DNA of 64,000 bases from NCBI RefSeq assembly GCF_021134715.1, contig NC_060026.1, forward strand, positions 11,771,001 to 11,835,000. Reading direction: 5' to 3'. Position numbers and translations under genes: made by a program. This DNA is from Daphnia pulex (taxonomy: Eukaryota; Arthropoda; Branchiopoda; Diplostraca; Daphniidae). Position 1 is the first letter of the stretch. Every line of letters begins with the position of its first letter. This document shows, one piece after another, positions 27,092-39,454 of the stretch. The notes below the pieces were generated by a model that was not told the origin of the DNA, made no database searches, and saw only the letters and a list, made by a program, of their open reading frames with translations.

Positions 27092-29831
27092 TTAAACTTC
27101 ATCTATCCCGGCTTTGTTCCAGCGCAATAATGCGGTTTGGTTGAACCGTTCAAACGTCCAGCGCTGTGTCGGGGACTCACTGTTACAAGTAGCAACAAAA
27201 AGCTCTTTGCGTCCGGGATCACAATCCAGGCAACGAGGATTTCCACCATGAATCAATTGCAGAGTTTCCTTCATAAAAAAATTTCGTATTTTTTAAATAA
27301 AAGATTTGTAAAATAAATTGAATTCAAATTCCTACCGGATCGTAACGCCAAAGTTGATTTCCTTGGGAACCATGACAACCCCAAAGTAGAACGGGCGCCT
27401 GAGCATCAAGGCTTGAAACGTCCCAACACATGGTTCTCTTGTGCGGTCGAATATCTTTGTGCCACGTCAAAGCAAATTGCTAAAAGACACGGAGCTCAGT
27501 TGACATCCGACTTCATTTTCTTTTTATTGGAATAAACTTTTAAAATATTTACCTGTTCACCTGATCTCCCAGAACCATCTTTAACGCACTGCTCTAAATT
27601 AAAGCGCTCGTTTTCCTTTTTGAATTGAGTGTCCACACACAAAGTGGAATCGGCTTTGCTTCGAATCTAGAACCAATAAAACTTGATGAATTTCGGCTCA
27701 ACAATAGTTTCCCTTTAAATTTAATAAAAAACCTCTCCGGAAGCGAAATCTGGAGGTTCGATGGGCGGATATTTCTTGGGCAAATCGAAGGCAATGTGGT
27801 TCATGAACCACTTGAATGACTGAAATGTCAAACGAAATTCATTACATCGTTGCGTCTCGTTACACACATGAAGAACATGAGAATCGTCTACCTTGCAATG
27901 AAGACGCTCACGAATTTCGGTCTGGGATGATAAATCACCGACTTCTAGGTTGCGGTATTGGGGACGACGCTTGTACAAATATTCTTTGTACTCGTCCATC
28001 CAGACTTCGGCCACGCGTTTGTAATTCTGAAAACCGAACCAAAACCGCAAGATTAACAGATCTGTTGGGATCCCATCAATTATAAATGCATCTACTGCAA
28101 CATACCCTGCCAACGAAATCGCCTTTGGCGCTGTTTGGAAAGGGAGCATATTTCCGGTAAATGTGCCCGATTCTAGAACAAGGGGCGTCAAACATCTGAC
28201 CACCGCACTGCCATATCTGATAGTTTGGAATAAATAGTTAGCAGCTTGAAAGAGCAAGTGATCAACCACAAAAAGAAAAGAAAAAAACAGACGGGAAAAA
28301 TAAACAAATCGCATTACTTTGAAAGAAAGTTCGTATTGTTCGCCGCCCCAAATTTCCAAGCCTTCGTCGTAACCGCCCAGTTCGAAAAAGAATTTCTTGC
28401 TTATGGCAAAGAGTCCGCCAGCCATGACAGGGCTTTTGAACGGTCGTGCAGGATGTTTCAAATCATCTGGGAGCAACGGCAGTCGTTTGTAAAAAAATTC
28501 CCAGTCGAAAGCTCCACGGGCCCCTTCATCTTGAGCTCTGGCATTGAATTACAATATATACTGTTATATTATTTCCGTGGAACCAACTGTAATGATGAGA
28601 AACGGCTCCTATTTGTACCTGTAGGCGAATGTTTCAAAATCGATAACGTCTATAAAAGGGCAGACGACCGTCCGGTAGTCTTCAGCAATAGGATCTAAAT
28701 CAATATTCCAAAATCGATCCATCAATTCACAATACGGAGGGGTGGGAGAAGGAGTAATTGGGCGATTACCTAATAAAGGAGGAAGCCAATTGACATTCGC
28801 CTCCGAATGGGAATCGAGAAAAATGATGACGTCGCCTTTTGCGCGACGAGCTCCTGCCATTCGAGCGCGGATAAGACCGGATCTTTCGGCCAGATGAATG
28901 ACCCTTACTCTGGGCATGTGCTGGGTGACGTAGTCATCCAAAGGTTTTTTACTGTGCTCTGTAGAAATGAATAAATCATTAACTACTATATATGGAGGCT
29001 CATTAATAAATTTTGCTGGGGAAAAAAAATAGACGGTATACCTTTAGTAGATGCGTCGTCAACTAAAATGACTTCCAAAAGATTGGCAGGAGCTCGGTTC
29101 AATGCGCTGTACGCCGTCCGAAGCAATACTGAAAAGTGTTCATTATGGAATGGTACGACAATACTTGCAGTTGGGAGATCTTCTAAATAATTTTGCGCTT
29201 TGCAACTGTTAAAAACAAATAATATCTATTTAATATAACCAAAATATACCAAGCCAACAAATGAAGAGAAAGTATACATACTCTGGATGTCTGATGTCTT
29301 TCAATGTTCGGTTGAGATTGATTCTATCACTGACAAGTGCATTGAAGCCATTGACCTTGTACAAAGAGTCTTTGATTTTTTCATCTTCAGGTGAAAGGTA
29401 GAAGGCCAGTCCTTGTTCTCCAGGGCCTAGAATTAAGACATTGGTTAGAAATGTACAATTTTGAAACGATTCTGCAATTTATACCAGTCTGTTTGGATTC
29501 TTGTTCAATTTGCTTGTGGTTGTGCCAGTCAATTTTTTTCGAGGAATGTGTTTTCTACAAATTAAAAAACAAGTGGTTATTTGAACATGCTGCGTAAATA
29601 AATGATGCTTAGACAATTTACCTGCCAAAATTCTCTAGTATCCTCCTGATATATGGGCAAGTTGGCTATCGAGTCTTTGAGCCAGGCAGCTTTACCTTCG
29701 ATATCAACCTTATTGACAACATCTCCCCCTTTCGAAAGTACAAAGACCAACACAAGCCCAGATGCCACACAGAAGAGTAAAATTCGAATGGCCAAGCGAT
29801 GATGTCTTCTCGAAAATGTGATGGCGGGCAT
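27092..29831 (-). CDS. Polypeptide N-acetylgalactosaminyltransferase (GALNT10-like)
   Basis: Thirteen exons: 29831-29622, 29554-29485, 29426-29282, 29205-29042, 28958-28770, 28694-28619, 28537-28318, 28216-28106, 28026-27892, 27819-27733, 27666-27553, 27479-27336 and 27268-27092; 613 aa. It is a Golgi type II enzyme that transfers GalNAc from UDP-GalNAc to Ser/Thr and so starts mucin-type O-glycans. A short cytoplasmic tail precedes a membrane anchor at about 12-32. The GT-A catalytic domain has VPFHNE, the metal-binding DSH motif at about 246, NVNWLPPLL, and the Gal/GalNAc-T segment [18 protein letters not shown] with [10 protein letters not shown] ricin-type lectin domain occupies about 475-605 (CVDTQF, QLWRYD, CLDCDP, QRWTFE). 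Introns are mostly 65-110 bp. Family identity is certain. The subfamily (GALNT10 / Pgant6 group) is judged from memory and is less sure. Confidence 0.95.
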
Positions 29832-31803
29832 TCTCTACCTGAGACGAGTTAGACTACAGCCGGCGCATAAAGACCCGAGAGTCAGACAGGTTTCGACAAC
29901 ACACTGGGCTGGAGAAGTCTAAACTGTCACTAAGCTTACGTGTATTTTACGACAAATATTCAGCTGGTCTCCAGACACGCAACTGCGGTGCACATCCCCC
30001 CCTCAATTTTCGTTTTAAGATCACGGTCGCAGATAACAGACATACACACACAGCGACGATGTGAACAGGAAAGTCTAGAATACACAAACACACACACCAA
30101 GTTACGAATATCAACAGAAACAGGTTTTTATATTGTTGGGCAGAGGAATGGAGTACAGTTCATTGACTGGCCGCTAGGCTACCATGACAACAAAATAGAA
30201 ATGAGAAAAGAAGTTCCTTTTTCAACTGGTGCTGCACTTGTCGCCCACTTTCACTCAGGTTTTATTGAAAAAATGGATGATTAAGCAAGTTACGAGCCGT
30301 TTCCGCAATTAACTGTATATCCTTTACTTACTACTAAGAGCCACAGCTGCAGTTGCGGTTTACCAATGGAACACGTTCACACGTTCAAAAGGGAAAACGG
30401 TGCGATTTTTATTGACCGTGAAGTGTTCGAACCTAGTCACACCTCATACAACGTGCTGGTTGCTTATACTTATATCATCTGTTTTATTGCGTGATATTTT
30501 CTCATCCACGATACAAAAAAAGATTCGCATATTTTTTCTTCCAAGAACATAATAAAAGTTAAGGCCAAATAGTTTGGAAAACAAAAAAAAAAGGCACACC
30601 ATCACCACATTTTCAAAAAAATTCAAAACACAAATGAAACAAAACGGCGAAATAAAGTTTCCAGCTCCACTCCCCGATGATTCCAATCGCCACACGTACG
30701 GCAACAAAATTTTTAAAAAATTATAACAATTGATAAAGATAAATCCTGACTCGCACTGTGAGCGGATTAAATCGTCCAGAGGTATAATAAAGGAGAGATA
30801 TTACAACACTTATTATTTTCTTTTGTTTGTTTAAAAAAGACACATCGTGATGGATTTAAAATAAAAAAAATTATTTGGTTAAGACTGCTAACTGCAATCT
30901 TGACACACGAGATATAATATGACGACGGGGGAGGAGAAAAATATAAAGATATTTTCGAAATTGTTGTGGATAATAAAAACCAGAAAAATATGTGAATATA
31001 ATAAGACACTTGGGAGATAATGCGGGACAACTTTGTCGGGGTTATAACACAAGTGAATGCGGTTGTTCATGGAACTTACCGAACGCAATATATCATAGAT
31101 ATATGGGACACAGAAAAATCGCCCATTCTGAAACAGTCGATGCCCCCCGACATCTAAGCAAACGACAATCGATTCTCTCCCGTGACAAACTTGCGCAAAT
31201 CGACCGATCAGATTCACCCACCCCGAGCTGCCGATGGAAGTAAACACCAGCGCTACAAAAAGGGGGGAAAACGTGCGGAAGAAATGGGCCTATAGTCACG
31301 AGATAATAACGAATGGATGACGTTCAAAATAGAATTGGGGGTAACGAAACGGTCAGTAACCGGGCAACAATTTAAAAAAAAAAAAATCTGGAAACACGAC
31401 ACACAGACGAGACAGAAAAGGGAATTCGGCGACGACGACGCGGGACAAAAACGAGGAAGTTGTTTCAAACAAGAGATGGAAATTACCTTCCACCTGGACA
31501 AACGAACGGGTTCAAAATAACAATTGAGGGCATATTTTGTTTTGCAAAATTTTAAGAGCGCAACACAATTTCTTCTCTTTTTAAGGGAAAAAGAGAAACC
31601 AGACGAGCAGACGACAACCAGATCTTTGAAAAAATAAAATCAAGAAACGAACTAAAAATTTTGTAAACCGCTGGTAATCTTTAACTGTCAAACGAGTTAA
31701 AGAGCGGTACAAAAAATCTAATTAAAACTACACGTAAAAATGGAACCCTGGTTGTTTTCTCTCTATCTCGTCTTGGTTTTATCGTGCGTGAATTTTTGTT
31801 TTT
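29832..31803. other. Intergenic region between the GalNAc-transferase and the ETS gene
   Basis: About 2 kb upstream of the GalNAc-transferase start and downstream of the ETS stop, both on the minus strand. It should contain the transferase promoter and 5' UTR and the ETS 3' UTR. No coding exon, RNA gene or clear core-promoter motif was recognised. Confidence 0.6.
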
Positions 31804-34800
31804 TTAGAGAGCGTAAGGCTGGCAGAACTGGTAGACGAGTCTCTGCGACCGCTCCGTCTTTTTCATGATGCCTTTACGATAGTATTGGCGGATGGAGCGG
31901 CTGAGCTTGTCGTAGTTCATGGCCGGCCGGTTTTTACGCTTGCCCCACAATTTGGCAACCCGAACGCTGTCCTCGATTTTGAACACGCCCCTCTGTCGGT
32001 CCAGCCAGCGAATGGCTGAGCCGTGAACGGTCGGCTGCGACAGCAATTCTTTTAGAAACTGCCACAGGTGAATGTGCGAACCGTTGGGAGATGGCGCTGG
32101 CGCAGTGGCTTGTCCCGTCCGGCACGAAGCCGATGATCCTGCCCGTTCCTCGTCGTCTTCCTCGTCTTCAATTTCCTCCACTAATTTCATTTATAAAAAT
32201 TTAATTAATTTCAATTTAATTTAATTTTTTATAAAAGTCAAATTTTTTAAAAGTCAAATTTTTTCGACGTACTTTCAGAGGCCATGTCTTCCGAGCCGGA
32301 ATGCGTGTGATCCGAATAGGGAGAAAGGGCTCCGCGTTGAGATGAGGTCGATGCTGGACTGGGAACGGCCAGCAGGTGCTGTCCGACCGAGAGCATGTTG
32401 TTGTTGCCGGAAGAGCATTGCTGCGGTTGTTGGAGATCCTGCGTGGTGTTGATCCAGCACGCCAGCAGGTCGCTCATATCCGCACAGGGTTCGTCCACCT
32501 GGATTGTTGGCACGCCCATGGGGGTCGATGGGGTGGCGGCCGCTTTGGCCGCCGCAGCCGCCGCCGCCGATCGCTGGTTCCAAGCCGAGCGCCAAATGTC
32601 CAATTTGGCGTAGAGAGTGTCTCCACCTTGTGGCGCTCTGGAACGGAATTCTTCCTCCGTCAATGCCACCAGCACGGCTCCTTCCATGTGGAAACGTTCC
32701 AGCGGGAAAGGGCCCAAGGCGCACTGTCTAGACGTCCACAACAGCCAAGCTCTGACATCATCCACCGACCACTGGCTCGGATCTATTTCATTCAAAAATT
32801 AATCAAATAATTATTTCACCGCTAGATGGCAATATCGTACAGACTAGGATGGGATTTTTAAAAAATAAAATATCCGAGGGGCGTGAATAACCGCTGCGGA
32901 TAACCGACGGCACGTCGCCTAGGGGGCGTTTATATTCTGTAGCTACGAATCTCTTTTTTGTTTTCGGGGGGTTTTTCCGAACGTTATGTCGAAAACAGAC
33001 GATGACGACATGGTTAAAACGAGGAGAAAAAGAGAGAAGGGAGCGGTTCTAGAATTTAATTTGTTTGCCCATTTGTGTGTGTGTTACGTAGAATGAAAAA
33101 AGACAAAAAAAGCCTTGACTCGTTCATGCCGTGTAAGGCCTCGCAAACGTAGCGCGCAAAAAAGAAAAAGGGACCGACCAGTCACGGCCATGCGCGCGTA
33201 TTTTCAAAAGTAGCCCCAAAAAATTATTATTTGAAAAAACCCATCAACCTTGGGATAGATAAATTTCAATAAAATTCAAATCACATCCCACAGCCACACA
33301 AATAAAGAACCAGTTTTTGTTTTTCTTATTCGAGGGGAGAGTGGGTGAGAGAGCTGTGCAAGTGGGCGTTGCTTTTTTTTTTATTTTTTTGCACGCGACT
33401 ATCCCCTTTTGCAGACACCATTTTTTCTGTTTTATTCACTATAGACCGCCGGGAGCGCTTCCATCTTTTTTTTTCGCCGTGAAGAAGATGGACAATCTAA
33501 CCGAGCGTGAATTTTGAACGAAGAAAACAAAAAAATCTGAATCTTTTATTTTTTTTTTTTTTTTGTTCTGTGCTGATGAATTATTCAAAAGTCGAACGAG
33601 GGCGGTTTCGTGAGCCAAAAAATATAAATCTGTTCACTTTTGGGTTCGTTGGTTGGCTGGCTGGTTGGTTGGTTTCACGCATCTGATTGACCTTCCCTTT
33701 GGGCGCCCTTTTGTTTCGTTCGAAAAAGGAGAGAAGAAGAAGAAAAAGACGAAAGAATAAAAAGGGGGTTCCCGCACGGAACGCAAGGCGATTGAGTTTT
33801 TTGGCCGCGGGATATACAGGACCTTGGCCCGCCATCAAACGCCAAAAAGACTCGAGGGCGTTTGCAAAGATTTTGATCAAAAAAACAGAATAATAATAAA
33901 AACTCGTTTACCAGGAGAATCAAAGTGAACGCAGAGAAGAAGAAGAATTGAACGAAAAATGAAAATAATAAAACTTACTGGGAGAAACGCCGAGGATCTC
34001 GCAGGTGGAACGGACTTCCTCGTTGACCTGTTCCATGACCAGACTGAGAACAGAAGCCAATCCCTGGGCCGTGTTGGGATTGCCGTTGGGCCAATAGCTG
34101 CCGCCGCCACTGTTGCCGTTGCCGCTGGCCGGAGAAGATTTCTCCGTTTTGATGCTCAACATCTCCTGTTGTTGTTGATGTTGTTGTTGTTGTGGCAGAG
34201 CTGCGATGGCCGATCCGATCTGATTGAGGAATTGCAAATGGCAGCGCTGCTGGTAATCGTCGGCGGCCGGGCGGAGGCACTGGCGCAACAGGGCGTGACC
34301 TTGGCTGCTGGCCTCTTCCTGCTTGATGATGATGGGCTTACTGATGTGCTGCTGATGGCTGATGGCGCTGCTGGCCGTCTCCAGACTCTCCTGGATGTCG
34401 CTGCTGTAGTAATCGAACGTGTAGTCGTCGAGCAATTCCTCCAGCGACGAATCGGCCACCGTTTCGTCCACCTGGTGGCATCCGACCGGCTCGCTCTTGA
34501 TGACCAGAGGCGGTGACCGGTTGTAATTATTATCCGACCAGTACGACGGAGGCGAGTAATTCCACGTCGAGAATGTCGGCGACGAAGGCACCGTCTGACC
34601 GCCGGCCGTAGCGTAAGGCACTTCCAGGAACGAAGTGGAATTTTGTTGTTGATGGATCTGGTGAGTGTTGTTAAAATCCGCCAATGTTGTTGTCGTCGTT
34701 GCCTGATGGTTGATGCTGGCGGCACCGGAATTGAGCGGCTGCTGCATCAGAGGCTGCGGGAAAGTGGAGCTGCAAGGCACCAACTGAGCCATCTGTTAGC

Positions 34801-35341
34801 CGTCAACATTCCATATAAAGCCAACAACCAATTTTTGCACAATCAAATTGACCAAAACTGATTTATACGATCCCCTTTGATTTGCCAACGTTTAAAAAAA
34901 TTCTTTTCTTTTCCAAACTTTTGATTTTCAACTTGTCTACGCCCACCACGAGGAACCAAGAACTTTGGTCCTCAACAACAAGATAAAAACATCAAAAACG
35001 GGGTGGTGGTGGTGGTTGGGGGGGAATAAGACAATTCTAAAAGAAGGGGGGAAGTAGTAAAGAGAAAGTGGGTCGCTGTTGACGTCAGAATCGGAGAAAT
35101 AACACCGAAAAAAGCTACACAAAATAAAAAACCTCTCCACTAACCCCCCCAAAGGCTTTCTTTTTGAACAGGAGAAAGCTTCACCTGTAGCTGCATCAGC
35201 GATGAGAAAAAATTTTCACATGGACATTCCAGTTAAACAAGTTTGAGACTTGCCAAAAAATAAATAAAAACCCCCAAAAGAATTTTTAAAAAATACAAAA
35301 AAACTTACCGAATCTGATGGGCTGTGAGGATAGACGAGCAT
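31804..35341 (-). CDS. Ets98B: ETS transcription factor, Ets98B/SPDEF type
   Basis: Coding exons 35341-35309, 34792-33979, 32782-32273 and 32180-31804 give 577 aa. It is a nuclear DNA-binding factor for GGAA/T sites. Residues 12-282 are low-complexity Gln/Ser/Asn-rich sequence. A PNT/SAM domain spans about 283-360 (QWSVDDVRAWLLWTS). An acidic linker (MEEIEDEEDDEE) precedes the C-terminal ETS domain at about 489-577 (IHLWQFLKELL, FKIEDSVRVAKLWGKRKNRP, YDKLSRSIRQYYRKGIMKK). A C-terminal ETS domain with MNYDKLSRSIRQYY and a PNT domain is diagnostic of the PDEF/Ets98B class. The ATG at 34792 abuts a 3' splice site. An 11-codon upstream exon with its own ATG (35341) joins in phase and has an in-frame TGA upstream, so I chose it as the start; 34792 is the fallback (566 aa). 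Confidence 0.92.
32783..33978 (-). other. Large intron of the ETS gene
   Basis: A 1.2 kb intron separating the Gln-rich N-terminal exon from the PNT exon. It is bounded by GTAAGT at 33978 and an ATAG acceptor at 32783-32784. It contains a CTCF-like site near its 3' end (32819-32830), a T-rich low-complexity block and a (TTGG)n-like tract around 33650-33672. No other gene is visible. Confidence 0.8.
32819..32830 (+). promoter_or_regulatory. CTCF-like motif in ETS intron
   Basis: CCGCTAGATGGC is identical to the 12-mer at 7093. It lies 37 bp from the 3' splice site preceding the PNT exon of the ETS gene. Confidence 0.35.
35080..35087. promoter_or_regulatory. Palindromic CRE in ETS 5' intron
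   Basis: A full TGACGTCA cAMP-response element (CREB/ATF site) within the intron between the first and second coding exons of the ETS gene. Further full sites lie at 35580 and 36476. Confidence 0.4.
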
Positions 35342-35579
35342 TTTTCGTGAGCAATCACCAATAAGAAATCACGAGATGGGCGAAAAATTGTCTTTTTTTG
35401 AAGTTCGATTGAATTTCAAAATGGTGCGGAGAAATGTGTAGTAATCCACGATTGATTCAAAGGTGAATAATCTGTCTCGTATATAGATTCGTTTGGTGGT
35501 GGAGTAAATATTAGAAATGTGTACTATAAAGGAGAGAGAGATTTGAAGCGACCTGCGCTCATGACGATCCAAACTCGAC

Positions 35580-35587
35580 TGACGTCA
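35580..35587. promoter_or_regulatory. Palindromic CRE upstream of ETS gene
   Basis: A full TGACGTCA element 239 bp upstream of the proposed ETS start codon (35341), inside the likely proximal promoter. CREB/ATF binding is inferred from the motif only. Confidence 0.45.
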
Positions 35588-36475
35588 CGGTGGGCGGCAG
35601 CCAGCAACTAAAAGCTAACTCTGGAGAAAAAAAAATTCTCTCTCTCTTTGATATATTAGTGCCCTCCCATTTTCTAACTATACACAGTGTAGTGCCTGGT
35701 GCCTGGTGGTCAGGGGTACCAAGTTGTGGGCCGGCGGCTAAAACGCCCGTCGAGTTAAAACATTTTTTTTATATGTATAAAAAGAAGTTTTTAACGTCTA
35801 TAACAACCGGAAAAAAAAAATTTATAATTTTGAACTTTGATCTTGTGTGTGAAGGATTTGGGTTATATTATACCAACAGGTGCCGATATGAAGTCAAAAG
35901 AATTTTCTTTTTTCTTCCAAATACATGAACCATTGGTATATGCAATATTGATCGGATATAATACATAATCCAGTCCCGAGATTTCCATATATTGCACGAT
36001 ACAGACGCAACACATCTGCACAGTCTAGCAGACCTTTTTAAAAACGACATCTAAGCAAGGACATAAGCCCCCCCCCCCCTTCCTAAAAACGTTATGTGTT
36101 CACCTCCCCAGCCGTCCTCCCTGGACGTCTGTTTGTTTGTCTTTTCACCCACTGGGCGGACAAGTGTTTTCCTCGCCTGCAGACGCCATGAATAAAAACA
36201 AAAAAAAAAGGCGTTCATGTTTAGACATTCTTTTCATTTTATTCTCAACACGAGAAAAAAATCGGCGAAAAATAAAATGTTTTCTAACTCCCGACCGAAG
36301 CCCAAATCATTTTACAAACAAACTCCTGTGTGTGTATATATCCAAAAGGGTCACGCGCGCGCGGACCGATTGGTGTGTTTATACGTACAGATTGTGGGCC
36401 ATCTAATATAAAAGGAAAGAAAAACTTTTGAACCCCAGGATAAATTTTTTTTCGTTTCGTTTCAGATATTATTGT

Positions 36476-36483
36476 TGACGTCA
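36476..36483. promoter_or_regulatory. Palindromic CRE, distal to ETS gene
   Basis: The third full TGACGTCA within 1.4 kb on the 5' side of the ETS gene. Confidence 0.35.
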
Positions 36484-36801
36484 AACTATTTTCAACTGAT
36501 GTTTATGTGTGTGTAAAGATTAATAGCCACACGTAGGCAGGGTCTCTAATCAATGTGTTGCTGCTGCTGGGCTAGGGCTGCTATCTTGCCCCATGTGTAC
36601 TTTCGTACAGTGGCCCTATGTGTGTATTTGATTAAAATGCAACGTGCGACCTTTCGATTAATAACACGTTGTTGCGCCATCCTTTTTCGATCGGAGACAT
36701 TTTCACATTTTCTAAGGGAAAAAGAGAAGCGCATCAGGTTGGAAATGAATTCGGGTTTGAAGCGATTTTCCTTGGCAGTGAATCAAATGTTGGCGTCCAG
36801 C

Positions 36802-36854
36802 TCACACACACACACGTTTGACTGGATAGACACACACACACAGCACACACACAA
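36802..36854 (+). repeat. Interrupted (CA)n microsatellite
   Basis: CA tracts at 36802-36815 and 36830-36854, separated by a short unique stretch; non-coding. Confidence 0.85.
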
Positions 36855-39346
36855 ATACTGAAATACCTATCAGGTGTGTTCATCATGGCCGCCATTTGCA
36901 CACACAGCGCAAGTTACCGTTGGTCGCCCAGCTTTCTAAAACTCAAATTTTCTAACTTTAATGATAATTTCGACGTGGGTTTTTTCCACCCTTATGAATG
37001 TTTAATGGCCACAACTTCCCTCGTACGCCGACTACTCCCCTACTTAAAATCATTAAATAATAATACTGAACTGGATGTGCGTACGGGGTCTGAGTATAAC
37101 CTGTACCCATTTTCACTTTCCTTTGTGGGTGAGTATATTACATGTTGGACGGAAATGTCGGGATGATATCGCCTCAGGTCCTCAAAAATTAAATTATTCA
37201 ATATTTTTAAAAAAATTTTTACCTTTTCCTTTCCGTATTTTTTTGTCATGCGTATTACTTTATAGAGTGTCTTCCGGGCGAATATTTATACATAAGAAGC
37301 GCCGATGTAATATTACAATAAAGTCAGATGACTCGGCGTGTTTTTGATTCTTTTTTTTTTATTATTATTTATCAAAAAATCTGGCGTGACTAATTCATCG
37401 CACAAAAGGACAAATTATTTAGGGTATTTTCGCATTCTTCTCTTACGAATAATAATACAAAATAAAAATTTTTATTTTTCCGGCGAAAATGAATTTGTCA
37501 TTTTTCCACGAGATTTTTTTTATTTTTTTTCAATCGTAATCATCGTGGTGTTAATAATATGTGTAACTGTACAACGACTCCGGATCTTTTGAAAAAAAAA
37601 TAAAATAAAAAAATCTAACCAAATAAAATATTTTGTTATTTCGATAATCCTGAATTTCTTTATTATAAATTGAAATCCGGACTCCTACGCAAACACCAGA
37701 AGTGAGCTGTATGTACCCTCTGTGCTGCTGTTGTTGTTGTTGTTGTGTGCGTACATTGCGGTTTTACTACGACAAGTCGCTGTGCTGTGGACGGCGCGTC
37801 ACTTCCCTTGGAAACTACACAGGCGAGAAAACCGAAGTATATAGAAACCGCAAGGTTTTTCATAATAACAACTTTGTTGAATTGTTGCTCTTATGATTCT
37901 TCGGAAGGCCTGTATGGTGAAATTGGAATGTGTTTTTTCCCAAAAGGAGTAAGTTGTCGACCCTGTCCTGAATTCGTCCACTTGGGTTTACGCAACTTCG
38001 CCAGCATTTTGAACACAAATGGCGATGTTATATGGACGCCAGCAGCAGGGAATTGGGTCCGTCGTTGTAGAGTTGAAGGCATGCACACAATCCAAAGAAA
38101 TAAAAAATAATATACAATAGAACATAGCCAGAGCCTTTGTGAGTATCAGCTGGTTTTGCAAATTGTGTCAACACAGACTTATTAGACCAACTGGTTGCCA
38201 AGGTAAACAAGCTACTATACCTGCAATCAACGGGTTGTACAGCAGTCCCAAATTGGGGTGATTGAACGTTTTTTTACCTTCGTCTGTGTATAGTGTTGGC
38301 GGCTGGATATTAGGTATAATTATTTCATTCCAAAGTCATTCCAAAATTAACCTAGATTTGTTTCGATACATAAAATTTCAAAATAATTTATTCCACCCAC
38401 ACACACACGAGCGCTCGTCGTCACAGCGTCTATACGGTCACGCCAGCCAGTTTTGCCTGTTAAAATATTTAAGTAGGCCAGGAAAAGTTTTTTAAAAAAA
38501 TTATTTGCGCAACACTACTGCTGCTGCTGCTGCCGCCGTGTGCAACCAGCGAAATAATAAAATATATAAAGAGAGAGTTCTCTTTTGCTTTGTTAACAAA
38601 AGGTGCGCTCTCGTGATCTTTCGTGGAAGAAAGCCAATTATCGTACATTAAAAAGCTTTAACTATATATTATACTAGATCCCCCACACACAGCACACACA
38701 CAACCGGTCAATACTATACGGATGAACCGAGAGCTCTAGGAGAGAGAATTTAGGTCAAGATGCGTAGTAAAAAGAAAAAGGACTTTCTCAATCAATGTGT
38801 TAATCTTCTTTGTTGAGCGGTTGGCACATAGCATCAGCGTACGGAAAACGATGGTGACATCCCCCGGGCCCCTTTTTGATTTGGCTGTGGCGCCATGTAG
38901 CCCATAGAAGAAGAAAATTTTTGGCAATAATAATAATTATGTTGATGTCAGCTAGAAGAAGCGGCAGATGAACGAATGACTATTATCAGATGACCAGCAG
39001 GTAGCAGTTTTGTCGGTTCTTTTCAAATCATTTTTTTCTTCCAGTTTTATACAGACGAGGATATGCCGATAATATAAAAGCGTCTCCGGGTTCAGTTCAT
39101 CACGGGTAACACATTCCGCAGTAGTTAAATTATATATCCTAGCGTCTCTTATCTTATATTTTAAAAAATAAAGATGAACGGGATTTTCCTCGTTCGCGGC
39201 TTATATTCCCACCTTTTGAAAAATTCAAATCTCATTTTTTTTATTTTGTCAGAAAATTGAGTCAATAACAATTAAAATAAATTTTAATTAGATTCCAATA
39301 CAAATTATATGCGGGCGGATAGCAGCTAGTCTGTTATTAAAATCTA

Positions 39347-39454
39347 ATCAGATATAACATATTATTTTTTAAATTTTTTTTGGCTTGGAAAATAAAATAA
39401 ATAAATTTGGTTAAATCCCTTCTGGCAGGTTTGTTATATCTGATGGCCATCAGA
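39347..39454. repeat. Foldback element: 13-bp inverted repeat plus 16-bp palindrome
   Basis: ATCAGATATAACA (39347-39359) is the exact reverse complement of TGTTATATCTGAT (39432-39444), with 72 bp between. The right arm overlaps a perfect 16-bp palindrome, TCTGATGGCCATCAGA (39439-39454). The interior is AT-rich and non-coding. It could be a small MITE-like relic; no target-site duplication was obvious. Confidence 0.7.

Noticed and set aside
36876-38110. Several 90-120-codon open frames on the + strand
   Set aside because: No consistent frame across plausible splice sites, no recognised motif; look like chance frames in intergenic DNA.
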